Shown here: piece by piece, positions 6,913 through 15,769 of the stretch
Position numbering within the stretch: position 1 is the first letter of the stretch
Layout of the letters: each line of letters opens with the position of its first letter
Origin: JAQVWU01 sp964628455
Lineage (GTDB): Bacteria; Bacillota; Clostridia; Oscillospirales; CAG-272
Direction: 5' to 3'
NCBI GenBank assembly: GCA_964628455.1
Contig: CAZVPD010000033.1
Span: forward strand, 1-26,146
Length of the DNA stretch: 26,146 nucleotides
Position numbers and translations under genes: made by a program
The notes under the pieces: model-generated
What the model was told of the DNA's origin: nothing
Database searches by the model: none
The model's input: only the letters and a program-made list of their open reading frames with translations

Positions 6913-8856
6913 TTATTTACGCACCGCGCTCATAATGTCGCGTTCATATTCACGGGCTGTCAGTGCACCCGCACCTCCTGCGGTTGTCATATTGGAACAA
7001 TAAACCGCGGTCAGATCAAGTGCGGGATCAATCCAGAAATGTGTTCCGTATGCTCCGCTCCAGCCGTAGCTCCCTTTTGTGAGGATTTGCTTTTCGGAAT
7101 TTATAATACGCATCCCCAAACCCCAGACTTCGGCATATTCGTCCGGCGGACCGAAATACGGCTGATGGGGGGTATGCATGAGGACCGCAGCTTTTTCCGA
7201 TAACACGCGGACACCGCCGCGTTGTCCGCCGCGTCTGAGCATATCCGCAAAAATATAATAGTCTTCAAGCGATCCGAGAAGACCGCCTCCGCCCGACGTA
7301 TAGCTCAAAGGTATATTCCCGAAAATCCGTCCTTTTAAATCTATCCGCGCGGAACCGTTTTCCGTCTCTTCATACAGATGAACGATGCGCGCTTTCTGAT
7401 TTTCATCGGGGCGGTAAGTGATATCCCTGATACCGAGAGGAGCGAACAAATGTTCATCCAGATAATCGGGAAAATCCAGGCCTGCAACCAGTTCAACGAT
7501 GTATGCCAGCGTATCAAATGCCATCAGACCGCTGTAGGCTATAGCCGAACGGGGCTCAAAATCAAGATGTATGGTTCCGAAACGCGGTACGACATCGCTC
7601 AGTTTCTCGCCGGGCTTCGGTCCCGTCCGCGACAGTTCGTAATCACCTACCGCGCCCGATCCCAGCCCTGACGAGTGCGTCAGCAGATCGACGATTTTTA
7701 TATCTTTTTCGGCATAACCTGCGTCAACAACTTTTCCGTTCTCGATTTTCCCGATCTTCATTCCCGTGAATGACGGGATGTATTTTTTTACCTCGTCTTC
7801 GAGAGCAACGGACTTTTTATCCCAGAGCTGCATAACGGCAGCCGCAACGATCGGTTTTGTCATGGATGCCAGTCTGAAAATCGCCCGTGGCCGAAGCGGT
7901 ATTTTATTCTCTATATCGGAAAAACCGTATCTGCCGTATTGTATGATTTTTCCGTGACGCGCGGCAAGTGTACAAGCCGAAGCGAGTCGGCCGTCAGCCG
8001 TTCGCTTTGTGTTATGCAAGTCGACCGAATTTAATTTTTCCGGGATAAAACCGACAGTTTCGGGATCATAAGGTATGATGATCCCCGTCGCTTTTTCGAT
8101 AAGATCGGCAATCGAACCGTCGTTGTTGTCACTTACTACCATTCCTCCCGCCTTTTCCACTTCGGCTCTGACCGAGGGCAGTGCATTTTCGGGGCAGACA
8201 GGAATATCCGCGCTGCGAAGCATTTCAAGGTCGTTTTCATAATCACCGGCAGCATATATGATCACATCCTCCCCGATTGTTCTGTAATAATCACGCAGAT
8301 GGTTCAGCGCAGCGCCTTTTGATACCCCGGGCTGCAGTATCTCAAACAGCCACGGCGATGAAAAATTATAGGTAAACCGGTCCCCGTATTTTTCTTCGAG
8401 ATATTCCTTGATCAGGGATAATTCTTTTTTCGCTTCCTCCGGATCATTGTATGAACTTTCATAAACGACTTTATACCACATATCGCCGATGTCGTCCCCG
8501 CCGTTTCCTTCAAAGAGAAAATGGATATCCCGGTTGTCAGTATATCTGACTTTCGGCCGAGGAAACTTATCGTGAATTTCACATAAAATAGAATACAGGG
8601 ACGCGCCTGAAAACATATGCTCGTTCATTTTTCTGCCTGTCTTTGGATCATACATGAATGCACCGTTGCATAAAATAATCGGCCCGTTTGCATATTCGGA
8701 CCATTTTATCGCAAAACGACCCGTTGCTATAGTGAAATAATGTCCTTCCTGTTTGAATGCATTTACGGCCGCGATATTTCGTTCCGCAGGATTTCCGCTG
8801 TCGTTAAGAAATGTGCCGTCAAGATCAGAAACAATAACTATTTTTTTATTTTTCAT
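6913..8856 (-). CDS. Fusion of Cof-type HAD phosphatase and beta-lactamase-fold serine hydrolase
   Basis: This single 647-residue ORF joins two complete enzymes. Residues 1-262 are a Cof-type HAD phosphatase: DLDGT with Asp11 and Asp13, TGR at 45-47, Lys180 in a SKG segment, and GDYEND with Asp205 and Asp209. Residues about 270-647 are a class C beta-lactamase/S12-type serine hydrolase: SMTK with the expected nucleophile Ser331 and Lys334, a YSG motif, LLTHSSGL, and GWSGAYGTHFW near the C-terminus. Both active sites look intact. There is no signal peptide, so the hydrolase half should be cytoplasmic, more like an esterase or amidase than a secreted beta-lactamase. It starts 39 bases after the rluD-type gene with the Shine-Dalgarno CGGAGA at good spacing, so it probably ends the long housekeeping operon. 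HAD members of this type usually dephosphorylate sugar phosphates or cofactors; the joint role is unknown. Confidence 0.88.
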   Translation of the reverse strand: MKNKKIVIVSDLDGTFLNDSGNPAERNIAAVNAFKQEGHYFTIATGRFAIKWSEYANGPIILCNGAFMYDPKTGRKMNEHMFSGASLYSILCEIHDKFPRPKVRYTDNRDIHFLFEGNGGDDIGDMWYKVVYESSYNDPEEAKKELSLIKEYLEEKYGDRFTYNFSSPWLFEILQPGVSKGAALNHLRDYYRTIGEDVIIYAAGDYENDLEMLRSADIPVCPENALPSVRAEVEKAGGMVVSDNNDGSIADLIEKATGIIIPYDPETVGFIPEKLNSVDLHNTKRTADGRLASACTLAARHGKIIQYGRYGFSDIENKIPLRPRAIFRLASMTKPIVAAAVMQLWDKKSVALEDEVKKYIPSFTGMKIGKIENGKVVDAGYAEKDIKIVDLLTHSSGLGSGAVGDYELSRTGPKPGEKLSDVVPRFGTIHLDFEPRSAIAYSGLMAFDTLAYIVELVAGLDFPDYLDEHLFAPLGIRDITYRPDENQKARIVHLYEETENGSARIDLKGRIFGNIPLSYTSGGGGLLGSLEDYYIFADMLRRGGQRGGVRVLSEKAAVLMHTPHQPYFGPPDEYAEVWGLGMRIINSEKQILTKGSYGWSGAYGTHFWIDPALDLTAVYCSNMTTAGGAGALTAREYERDIMSAVRK

Positions 8857-8895
8857 ATTTTCTCCGTTTAAATTTCAGCCTGAAGATATCATCGT

Positions 8896-9819
8896 TTATA
8901 TGCCGCGGGAAATAAGTTCAAGCTTATCGATTATTTTATGAAAATATTCCGGCAATCCCGCATCAAAATGCATAAGCAGCCCCGTATCGGGGTGTATGAA
9001 TTCTACTGTACGGGCATGCAGGCACTGACCGTCCAGCAATCCCGGATTTTTAATTTCGAAACGGCTTTTTCCTGCTCCGTAAACGGGATCACCGATAATA
9101 GGATGACCGGTAAATGCCATATGAACCCTGATCTGATGGGTACGGCCTGTTTCAAGCCGGAGTTCGACATGGGATAAAAATCCGTCGGAAGTGTCGAATT
9201 CCCGTATCAGTTTATAATGTGTGACAGCTTCTCTGCCGTCAGCCGTTACGGCCATTTTTTTTCGGTCCGCCGGATGACGTCCTACGGGGGCATTTATTGT
9301 CCCTTCGGAGGACTTCAATCTGCCTGAAACAACCGCTTCGTATATGCGCCCGAGTTTATGTGATTTCAGCTGTTCTGCAAGAAAAACATGCGCGGCGTCA
9401 TTTTTCGCTGCAATCAGGATCCCGCTTGTATCGCGGTCAAGCCGGTGTATGATTCCCGGGCGGATCACGCCTCCTATCCCGGATAAACTGTCGCCGCAGT
9501 GGAATAACAAAGCGTTGACAAGCGTTCCGTCTGGATTTCCCGCTGCCGGATGAACCACCATGTGTTTGGGCTTGTTGATGATGATGAGCGAATCATCCTC
9601 GTAAAGAATGCTGAGATGAATATCCTGCGCCGCGGTTTCCGATTGTCTGGGTTCTGCTTCCGCAATCTCGATGATATCTCCGTCGCGGATACGGTAATTT
9701 TTAGACTGACATAAACCGTTCACCGTAACATTTCCGTTTTCTATTAATCGCTGAGAAGCGGAACGCGTAATATGAACGCGTTCCGCTACATATAGATCGA
9801 GTCTTGTGTTTGTTTCCAT
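8896..9819 (-). CDS. RluD-type 23S rRNA pseudouridine synthase
   Basis: This 307-residue enzyme of the RluA/RluD family isomerises uridine to pseudouridine in RNA. An S4 RNA-binding domain occupies residues 5-55 (RLDLYVAE through RDGDIIEI). The catalytic domain contains the hallmark HRLDRDTSG at 125-133, with Asp128 as the catalytic residue, and ends in the family pattern GRTHQIRVH followed by GDPVYG. The frame is open to an ATG at 9870, but the ATG at 9819 is preferred: it follows the lspA stop by one base and begins directly at the S4 domain. The extra 17 residues of the longer form are only a Lys-rich stretch overlapping lspA, and neither start has a strong Shine-Dalgarno. The lspA-rluD order is the common Firmicutes arrangement. 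Exact target uridines cannot be read from sequence. Confidence 0.93.
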   Translation of the reverse strand: METNTRLDLYVAERVHITRSASQRLIENGNVTVNGLCQSKNYRIRDGDIIEIAEAEPRQSETAAQDIHLSILYEDDSLIIINKPKHMVVHPAAGNPDGTLVNALLFHCGDSLSGIGGVIRPGIIHRLDRDTSGILIAAKNDAAHVFLAEQLKSHKLGRIYEAVVSGRLKSSEGTINAPVGRHPADRKKMAVTADGREAVTHYKLIREFDTSDGFLSHVELRLETGRTHQIRVHMAFTGHPIIGDPVYGAGKSRFEIKNPGLLDGQCLHARTVEFIHPDTGLLMHFDAGLPEYFHKIIDKLELISRGI

Positions 9820-9820
9820 T

Positions 9821-10345
9821 TTATTGGCTTTCAGTTTTTTTATCGCCTTTTTTTTGGATTTTCGTTTCATACACGATGATATAAATCATCATGAGCACGG
9901 CTCCGACGGTTATAAAGGAATCAGCCGCATTGAACACGGCAAAATCGATCAGTTCAAAATTGATAAAATCCACGACATATTTTAACAATACACGGTCTAT
10001 CATATTGCCGATACCGCCGCCCGCAATAAAAGAAAGCGATATACCGAGCAGTGTTTTGATTTTTAAACGATACAATACAAGAAACAGATAAATTCCTATG
10101 ATTGCCACGGTGGACGCCGACATAAAAATCCAGCGGTATTCCCTCATCATGCCGAACGCCGCTCCGGTATTTTCCACATAGGTAAGGTGAACAACACCGG
10201 ATATAATCGGTATGTCTGCAACCGGCATCAGATAACGGACGGCAAGGAATTTTGTCAGCTGGTCAACGATGACAATTCCCAGGATAATAACGGTATACAG
10301 GATCAAACGGCAGAACTTTCTGTTATTTTCTTGCAGCGTGAACAT
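9821..10345 (-). CDS. lspA: Lipoprotein signal peptidase (signal peptidase II)
   Basis: This 174-residue integral membrane aspartyl protease cleaves the signal peptide of diacylglyceryl-modified prolipoproteins. Four hydrophobic segments are seen. Family motifs are present in order: VDQLTK (Asp28), NTGAAFG (59-65), GGGIGNMIDR (109-118), VVDFI with catalytic Asp126, and FNAADSF with catalytic Asp142. The start at 10345 is supported by the Shine-Dalgarno GGAGG 10 bases upstream. A longer frame to 10402 would add 19 basic residues lying entirely inside ileS. With the chosen start the gene still overlaps the end of ileS by 43 bases, and its stop is one base from the rluD-type ATG. The GH140-like lipoprotein at 713-3079 is a likely substrate. 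Confidence 0.96.
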   Translation of the reverse strand: MFTLQENNRKFCRLILYTVIILGIVIVDQLTKFLAVRYLMPVADIPIISGVVHLTYVENTGAAFGMMREYRWIFMSASTVAIIGIYLFLVLYRLKIKTLLGISLSFIAGGGIGNMIDRVLLKYVVDFINFELIDFAVFNAADSFITVGAVLMMIYIIVYETKIQKKGDKKTESQ

Positions 10346-13101
10346 ATATAACCGTCCTCCGTCTTTTCGCCTTCGGTTGAATGAATCCAGCACCGGTCGC
10401 ATTTTTCACCGTCGGCAGTATGAACCTCGACGTCGAATTTCCCGGCATTTCCCGATTTGACGATTTTTACCGCCGACACTATAAATACTTCGGCAAGTAT
10501 ATTTGCGCCGAAACTATTCAGAAGGTGATGGACGCCGTCATCCGATGTGCTGATCTGCACTCTTGCTTCGAGCGATTTCCCGATTGTTTTACCGGCACGG
10601 GCTGTTTCGAGTTCGATGAGTACATTGTCCCGCAGTTCAAACAAACGGTTCCAGTGTGTTTCGATATCATCGAAATTCAGCGATTCATCATAAGAAGGCA
10701 TGTCGTTTAACAGGGGGGAACGGATGTCGTCATAGGAGTGGTGCGGCATACATCTCCATATTTCTTCCGATGTAAACGCAAGCAGAGGTGCAAGGATGCG
10801 TGTCAGTGCGGATAAGATCATGTACATCGCGGTCTGAGCCGAACGGCGGGCCCGGCTGTCCGCTCTTTCCACATATACACGGTCTTTGGTGATATCGATA
10901 TAAAGCTTGGACATATCCAAAGTACAGAAATTATTGATGTCGTGATATATATAGTGGAACTCGTAAGCGTCGTAACCCTCCCTGATATTCTTTATCAGCC
11001 CGTTAAGACGTGAAAGAGCCCATTTATCGATCTCATATAAATCGCCTAAAGCTACGGAATCGTTATCCGGATCAAAATCATTGAGATTTGCGAGCAATAT
11101 ACGGACTGTGTTCCTTATTTTACGGTATACCTCGGAAAGCTGCTTCAGAATATCTTTTGAAATTTTCACATCATTTGTATAATCGACCGAGGACACCCAA
11201 AGGCGCAGTATATCCGCTCCCCATTCCTGAATAACCTCTTCCGGCGCAACCGCATTGCCGGCGCTCTTATGCATCGCTTTGCCTTCGCCGTCCACCGTCC
11301 ATCCGTGCGTTATGATGGACTTATAGGGCGCTTTCCCTTTTGCTGCAATCGAGGTAAGCATGGATGACTGGAACCATCCTCTGTACTGATCGCCGCCCTC
11401 CAGATAGATGTCGGCCGGGAAACGGAGTTCTGGCCGTTGATCCAGAACAGCGGCATGTGTGGAACCCGAATCGAACCAGACATCCATGATATCGGTTTCT
11501 TTTCTGAATTGTTTTCCCCCGCACACAGGGCAGGATACCGTACCGGACAGGATTTGATCCGCGGTCATTTCATACCAGGCGTTGGACCCTTTTTGACGAA
11601 ACAGATCGGATACAATCCTGATCGTCTTTTCGTTCAGCACGGCTTCACCGCAGTCATCACAGTAAAAGATCGGTATCGGTACGCCCCAGTTGCGCTGACG
11701 CGAGATACACCAGTCCGAACGCTCTCGGATCATGGCTACCATGCGTTCTTTACCCCAGACGGGCTTCCATGAAATACCGTCACAGGCAGCTACGGCAGCT
11801 TCGGTCATCGCGGATACGGAGGCGAACCACTGTTCGGTCGCGCGGTATATAATGGGGTTCTTGCAGCGCCAGCAATGAGGATAAGGATGTGTTATGGAAT
11901 CGGAAGCAAGCAGCGCTCCGCTTTCCTTCATATCCTCGTATATTGCTTTATTGGCTTTGGCGTAAAACAATCCTTCGTATTTGCCGGCATCGGCAGTCAT
12001 ACGGCCTTTCGCGTCAACGGGAACGACAACTCCTATGGAGGTCTTTCCCTCTTCGTCATATTTTCTGCATATATCGAAGTCGTCGGAACCGTGTCCGGGA
12101 GCGGTATGAACACATCCTGTACCTGCTTCGGCCGTAACATGCTCACCGTTCAGAACGACGGAATCACGTTCGAAAAACGGATGGTATGCCGTCATTAATT
12201 CGAATTCGGATCCTTTTAATTTTCCGACCGCTTCATAACTCTCGATGGATGCGGCTTTTATCAGATTCTGAGCCAGCTGTTCGGCCACGATATATGTGTC
12301 GCCCGAAGGAGTCTTCAATAAAACATAGTCGAAATCAGCGTTCAGGCAGATGGCCAGATTGCCGGGCAGAGTCCAGGTCGTCGTGGTCCAGATCACAAAA
12401 AATGTACGGCTGAGGTCACATAATCCGTTTAGTTTGCCGTTGTCGTTTTTAACTTTAAATTTTACATAAATCGATTCGCATCGGTCGTCGCTGTATTCGA
12501 TTTCCGCTTCGGCAAGTGCTGTTTCATCATCCGGGCACCAGTATACGGATTTGAACCCCCGATAAATATAGCCCTTTTTTGCCATCTCGCCGAATATTTC
12601 GATTTGTTTCGCTTCAAAATCGGGATTTAATGTAAGATACGGATGATCCCAGTCACCGAATACACCGAGTCTTTTAAATTGTCCGCGCTGAATATCGACG
12701 TATCCCGACGCAAAATCACGGCATTTATTGCGGAATTCGGGGACGGATAGTTTTGAACGGTCCAGTTTGGTCTGTTTTATGATCGCACTTTCCGTCGGCA
12801 GTCCGTGACAATCCCAACCGGGCACATAGGGTGCTTTATATCCTGTCATGTTTTTATATTTAACAATAAAATCTTTCAGTATTTTATTGAGAGAAGTTCC
12901 TATATGTATATTCCCGTTAGCATAAGGGGGCCCGTCATGTAATACAAAAAGAGGTTTGCCCTCGTTCTTTTTCATGACTTCATCGTAAATTTTGCCTTCT
13001 TCCCATGTTTTCAGCGTATCCGGTTCTCGCTGAGGAAGGTTTGCACGCATCGAAAAATCGGTTTGCGGTAGATTTAATGTTTTGGTATAATCTTTGGCCA
13101 T
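10303..13101 (-). CDS. ileS: Isoleucyl-tRNA synthetase
   Basis: This 932-residue class I aminoacyl-tRNA synthetase charges tRNA-Ile. Seen: the HIGH-type motif as HIGT (66-69) after DGPPYANGN, GWDCHGLPTE, the CP1 editing region (TTTWTLPGN; GTGCVHTAPGHGSDDF), DVWFDSGS, and the second signature in the form AMHKS (609-613) instead of KMSKS. The C-terminus has a zinc-ribbon (CDRCW ... CSRC). Length is typical of the bacterial type. A Shine-Dalgarno AAGGAG lies 14 bases before the ATG. The 146 bases upstream hold no T-box leader, although many Firmicutes ileS genes are T-box controlled. A TATAAT-like box (13137-13132) has no good -35 partner, so the gene is probably read from the cell-division operon. 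Its 3' end overlaps lspA. Confidence 0.97.
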   Translation of the reverse strand: MAKDYTKTLNLPQTDFSMRANLPQREPDTLKTWEEGKIYDEVMKKNEGKPLFVLHDGPPYANGNIHIGTSLNKILKDFIVKYKNMTGYKAPYVPGWDCHGLPTESAIIKQTKLDRSKLSVPEFRNKCRDFASGYVDIQRGQFKRLGVFGDWDHPYLTLNPDFEAKQIEIFGEMAKKGYIYRGFKSVYWCPDDETALAEAEIEYSDDRCESIYVKFKVKNDNGKLNGLCDLSRTFFVIWTTTTWTLPGNLAICLNADFDYVLLKTPSGDTYIVAEQLAQNLIKAASIESYEAVGKLKGSEFELMTAYHPFFERDSVVLNGEHVTAEAGTGCVHTAPGHGSDDFDICRKYDEEGKTSIGVVVPVDAKGRMTADAGKYEGLFYAKANKAIYEDMKESGALLASDSITHPYPHCWRCKNPIIYRATEQWFASVSAMTEAAVAACDGISWKPVWGKERMVAMIRERSDWCISRQRNWGVPIPIFYCDDCGEAVLNEKTIRIVSDLFRQKGSNAWYEMTADQILSGTVSCPVCGGKQFRKETDIMDVWFDSGSTHAAVLDQRPELRFPADIYLEGGDQYRGWFQSSMLTSIAAKGKAPYKSIITHGWTVDGEGKAMHKSAGNAVAPEEVIQEWGADILRLWVSSVDYTNDVKISKDILKQLSEVYRKIRNTVRILLANLNDFDPDNDSVALGDLYEIDKWALSRLNGLIKNIREGYDAYEFHYIYHDINNFCTLDMSKLYIDITKDRVYVERADSRARRSAQTAMYMILSALTRILAPLLAFTSEEIWRCMPHHSYDDIRSPLLNDMPSYDESLNFDDIETHWNRLFELRDNVLIELETARAGKTIGKSLEARVQISTSDDGVHHLLNSFGANILAEVFIVSAVKIVKSGNAGKFDVEVHTADGEKCDRCWIHSTEGEKTEDGYICSRCKKITESSAV

Positions 13102-13247
13102 TTTTATATTAAAAGCTCCTTATAAAATTTTATTATAATGACAAAATCACCGGCAAAACCGAAATATAAACGCAAGGAAAACGGCTGCCTATATATATTG
13201 CTTGATTTTTGCCGCAGTAATCGATGGATCACGGATGCTTTTTATTA

Positions 13248-14660
13248 TCAGATAAAATCGAAATCCTTGCCGTCCTTTTTGACGGGTTTCGGTATATTCT
13301 TTTTGGGTTTACTGTTGTTTTTATCGGTTTTATTAGCTCCCGAGGCGTTCTCGATCGTCTTCAAAAACTCCCTGTATTCCCTTTCTTCATCGGATTCCGA
13401 AACATCGGATTCGTTTTCGTCATCATCATCCGGTACGGGTGGTTTTACACTTTCGACAGGATCATACTGATCGAATTCTTCGGATCCGAAATCATCTTCG
13501 GCTTTCGTGTTATTTTCCGCAGCATCCATACCGGCTGACGGTTTTATTTTTCTTTCGGTATCATTTCCGGATGAACCGAATATTTTATTCAGTTCGCGTA
13601 TGGTATCTTTGACGCTGCTCTTTTTCTCGGTATTTTTCGGAACGGTTTCTTTCCCGTGTAAATAGGAAAGCACCGGATTTTCATGAACCGGAGCGGGAAT
13701 TTCTACGGCTGTTTCTTTCGCGGTTAATTCTGTTTCGGATTCCGGCGGATTGTCCGAAACAAATTCCCCGCCGTCATCAGGCTCTTCCGTATATTCAAAA
13801 TCAAATTCATCGTCTGAATCCGATTCCGTATCGGAATCGAATTCTTCCGCGGGCATAAATTTATCCGCAGGCAGAGGTTCCTTGACGGCGGCGGTTACAC
13901 GAATTTCGGATTCGGACACCGGGTCTTTGATCTGCTCTGTAACAGATAACGGCTGGTATGCGGTTTCATTCGGTTTGGCGTTCCTTGTTTCGGGATCGGG
14001 TTTTATACTCGGATTTGAAATAACGGGAGGAGACGTCAGCTGACCGCTGACCGGAGTTGACTTTTTCGGCAGTTCGGCTTGAAATTCGGTTTGAACGTCT
14101 GCATTTTCCCGCTTTGCGATATGATCTGTATTTTCGGCGATATCTTTTTTTATATCTGTAATAGCATGCCTGACAAAAAATTCTTCTGTAATTTTTAAAT
14201 CATCGATGTCTGCGGCTTCGGGATTGATTTTGTCTATATATTCTATGTGAGTATTATAAAGATCAAACAGTTCTTTTTTAAACTCGGCAACAATTGTCCG
14301 CAGTTTCAGTAACCGGTCGCGTTCGGCGCGAATATCCGCTCTGAAATCCGAAAGAATTTTATCACAGTTGGTTTTGGTCGCACGCATAACCACTTCGGCA
14401 CGCTCATTTGCTTCATTGATAATAGCCGAACTCGCACGCTGCGCGTTAACCAGCGCGCTTCGTATGGATTCTTCGTCTTTTTTAATGATTTCCAGTTTGT
14501 TGAGCGTCACTCTGAGTTTACGTTCGAGGTCATCATTTTCTCTGTAAAGTTCGGTGTATTTATCGACAATAAATTGTATATGTTCGTCCACTTCGACCAT
14601 ACTGTATCCTCTGACAGCCTTAGAGAAATTTTTATTTTTCAATTCATTCGGAGGAAGCAT
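13248..14660 (-). CDS. divIVA: DivIVA-domain protein with long acidic tail
   Basis: This is a 470-residue protein of the DivIVA/GpsB family, which binds negatively curved membrane and recruits septum, pole or growth-zone proteins. The first 60 residues carry the membrane-binding domain (KNFSKAVRGYSMVEVDEHI), followed by a coiled coil to about residue 150. The rest is unlike short DivIVA proteins: a Pro/Ser/Thr-rich region followed by stretches of Asp and Glu (about 250-300 and 405-425) and a Lys-rich end. The ATG at 14660 is chosen because the Shine-Dalgarno AAGAGG lies 8 bases upstream. A GTG three codons earlier would sit directly against that site. The ylmH stop overlaps this region, 12 bases before the start. 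The order ylmH-divIVA-ileS supports the name. The tail is probably disordered and may be a protein interaction platform (inference). Confidence 0.9.
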   Translation of the reverse strand: MLPPNELKNKNFSKAVRGYSMVEVDEHIQFIVDKYTELYRENDDLERKLRVTLNKLEIIKKDEESIRSALVNAQRASSAIINEANERAEVVMRATKTNCDKILSDFRADIRAERDRLLKLRTIVAEFKKELFDLYNTHIEYIDKINPEAADIDDLKITEEFFVRHAITDIKKDIAENTDHIAKRENADVQTEFQAELPKKSTPVSGQLTSPPVISNPSIKPDPETRNAKPNETAYQPLSVTEQIKDPVSESEIRVTAAVKEPLPADKFMPAEEFDSDTESDSDDEFDFEYTEEPDDGGEFVSDNPPESETELTAKETAVEIPAPVHENPVLSYLHGKETVPKNTEKKSSVKDTIRELNKIFGSSGNDTERKIKPSAGMDAAENNTKAEDDFGSEEFDQYDPVESVKPPVPDDDDENESDVSESDEEREYREFLKTIENASGANKTDKNNSKPKKNIPKPVKKDGKDFDFI

Positions 14661-14672
14661 GTTTTTCACCTC

Positions 14673-15446
14673 TTATATATATTTTAACGCGGAAAGGCGC
14701 AGTCTGTCTTTTCGCGTTTTTGTACAAACATCATCAATTTTGTATTTTCCGAATCCGCGGACCGATATAATATCGCCGTTGTTCACAGAACTGTCACAAT
14801 CGGTATTTTCCGAAAAATTTAAAAAAACCATTCCGGTTTTTACGGTGTTTTTAGCTTTTTCGCGCGAAAGTCCCGTCAGTGCCGCAATAACGGCATCAAG
14901 CCGCGGTGATGCGATCGTATCCGAAACGGATTCGAAAGATCGCCCCGAATCGAAATCCGGAGGTATTATAAATCGTTCCAGAATAACTTTATCCCTTCCG
15001 ACATACTCAAGACGAAGCTGCCCCGACAACAAAAATCCGGCTATTTTCTCATCGCAGAAAACATATGCGTCACGTTCTCCGCGGACGATGATATCGCCGA
15101 TTGTGTCTCTATTTATACCCAGCGCAAGCACGGCTCCCATAAACGAACGATGGGATAGTTTTATATATCCGCTGCCGTATACCGAAACAGCAGCTACCGA
15201 TGCAATTTGCACATCTTCCATATATGTCTTGTCATCTTCGTAATATGAGGGGTAAATAAAAAGCTTCCTGCGTTCGGCACCCGGATATCCCCCGTAAAAA
15301 GCAAAAACACAGTTATCCGCGTCCTTTTTCAGATAAGACGCGGAATGATATTGTTCTTCCGGATTCATAAATTCCGATATAGCTGTTCTGCCGTCGGAAG
15401 ATGCTTCAATCATGTCCCGGAGTCTGGAATAAAACATTTTGTCCAT
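14673..15446 (-). CDS. ylmH: YlmH-type S4-domain RNA-binding protein
   Basis: This 257-residue protein matches YlmH, an RNA-binding protein of the Firmicutes cell-division cluster. Work in Bacillus links YlmH to rescue of stalled ribosomes. The middle shows the family segment LGINRDTIGDIIV followed by AYVFCDEKIAGFLL. The C-terminal S4 domain (about 180-245) begins PRLDAVIAALTGLSREKAKN and ends DIISVRGFGKYKI. The start at 15446 has only a weak GAG-type Shine-Dalgarno; a second Met lies three codons downstream. It begins 26 bases after the yggT stop and ends 12 bases before the chosen divIVA start, so it is inside the operon. Confidence 0.92.
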   Translation of the reverse strand: MDKMFYSRLRDMIEASSDGRTAISEFMNPEEQYHSASYLKKDADNCVFAFYGGYPGAERRKLFIYPSYYEDDKTYMEDVQIASVAAVSVYGSGYIKLSHRSFMGAVLALGINRDTIGDIIVRGERDAYVFCDEKIAGFLLSGQLRLEYVGRDKVILERFIIPPDFDSGRSFESVSDTIASPRLDAVIAALTGLSREKAKNTVKTGMVFLNFSENTDCDSSVNNGDIISVRGFGKYKIDDVCTKTRKDRLRLSALKYI

Positions 15447-15472
15447 TTATTTTAATATGCTCAAGTCGGATA

Positions 15473-15754
15473 TCAGATATTCGTGGGAAGTATATATTGT
15501 AATATCACCAGCAATATAAATGTAACCATAAATGATATATCAAAAGGCATATTACGGACGGCCTCAATCCGGTCAAGCAGCGCTCTTACGGGATAGATCA
15601 CCGGTTCAGTTACAGAATTTACGAAACGAATTAAAACATTGTCTTCTTCGGGCATAATCCATGACAATATCGCACGTATAAACATAAACAACTGGAGAGC
15701 GACCACTATATAATATATGAATTTGACGACTACATATATCAGTGATGTAAGAAT
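15473..15754 (-). CDS. yggT: YggT-family membrane protein, probable non-AUG (AUU) start
   Basis: YggT proteins are small integral membrane proteins found beside sepF and yggS; their biochemical role is not firmly established. The core is clear: FIRAILSWIMP, then a VTEPVIYPVRALLDRI segment (the E-P-x-x-x-P-x-R pattern), then a second hydrophobic helix. A conventional start is only available as GTG at 15706, which would give 77 residues and cut the first membrane helix. In the same frame a hydrophobic, family-like sequence (LTSLIYVVVKFIYYIV) continues upstream to a stop at 15775-15773. A Shine-Dalgarno AAAGAGGA lies at 15769-15762, and the AUU at 15754 is 8 bases from its GAGG core; the preceding AUU at 15757 is also possible. 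There is no ATG, GTG or TTG in this part. The 93-residue form has the usual family length. A natural AUU start (as in infC) or an indel in the data are the alternatives. Confidence 0.8.
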   Translation of the reverse strand: MLTSLIYVVVKFIYYIVVALQLFMFIRAILSWIMPEEDNVLIRFVNSVTEPVIYPVRALLDRIEAVRNMPFDISFMVTFILLVILQYILPTNI

Positions 15755-15761
15755 AATAAAT

Positions 15762-15769
15762 TCCTCTTT
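15762..15769 (-). promoter_or_regulatory. Shine-Dalgarno deciding the yggT start
   Basis: AAAGAGGA on the minus strand lies between the sepF stop (15785) and the yggT frame. It points to initiation at an AUU codon (15754, or 15757) rather than at the GTG at 15706, which is more than 50 bases away and has no site of its own. Confidence 0.6.

Noticed and set aside
13132..13137. Promoter for ileS from a TATAAT box
   Set aside because: The -10-like box is perfect, but no acceptable -35 occurs at 16-18 bases and the region is AT-rich, so it was not listed as a promoter.
14554..15243. 229-codon plus-strand ORF opposite ylmH
   Set aside because: It is antisense to well-conserved ylmH and divIVA, has Ser-rich sequence typical of shadow frames and no ribosome site.
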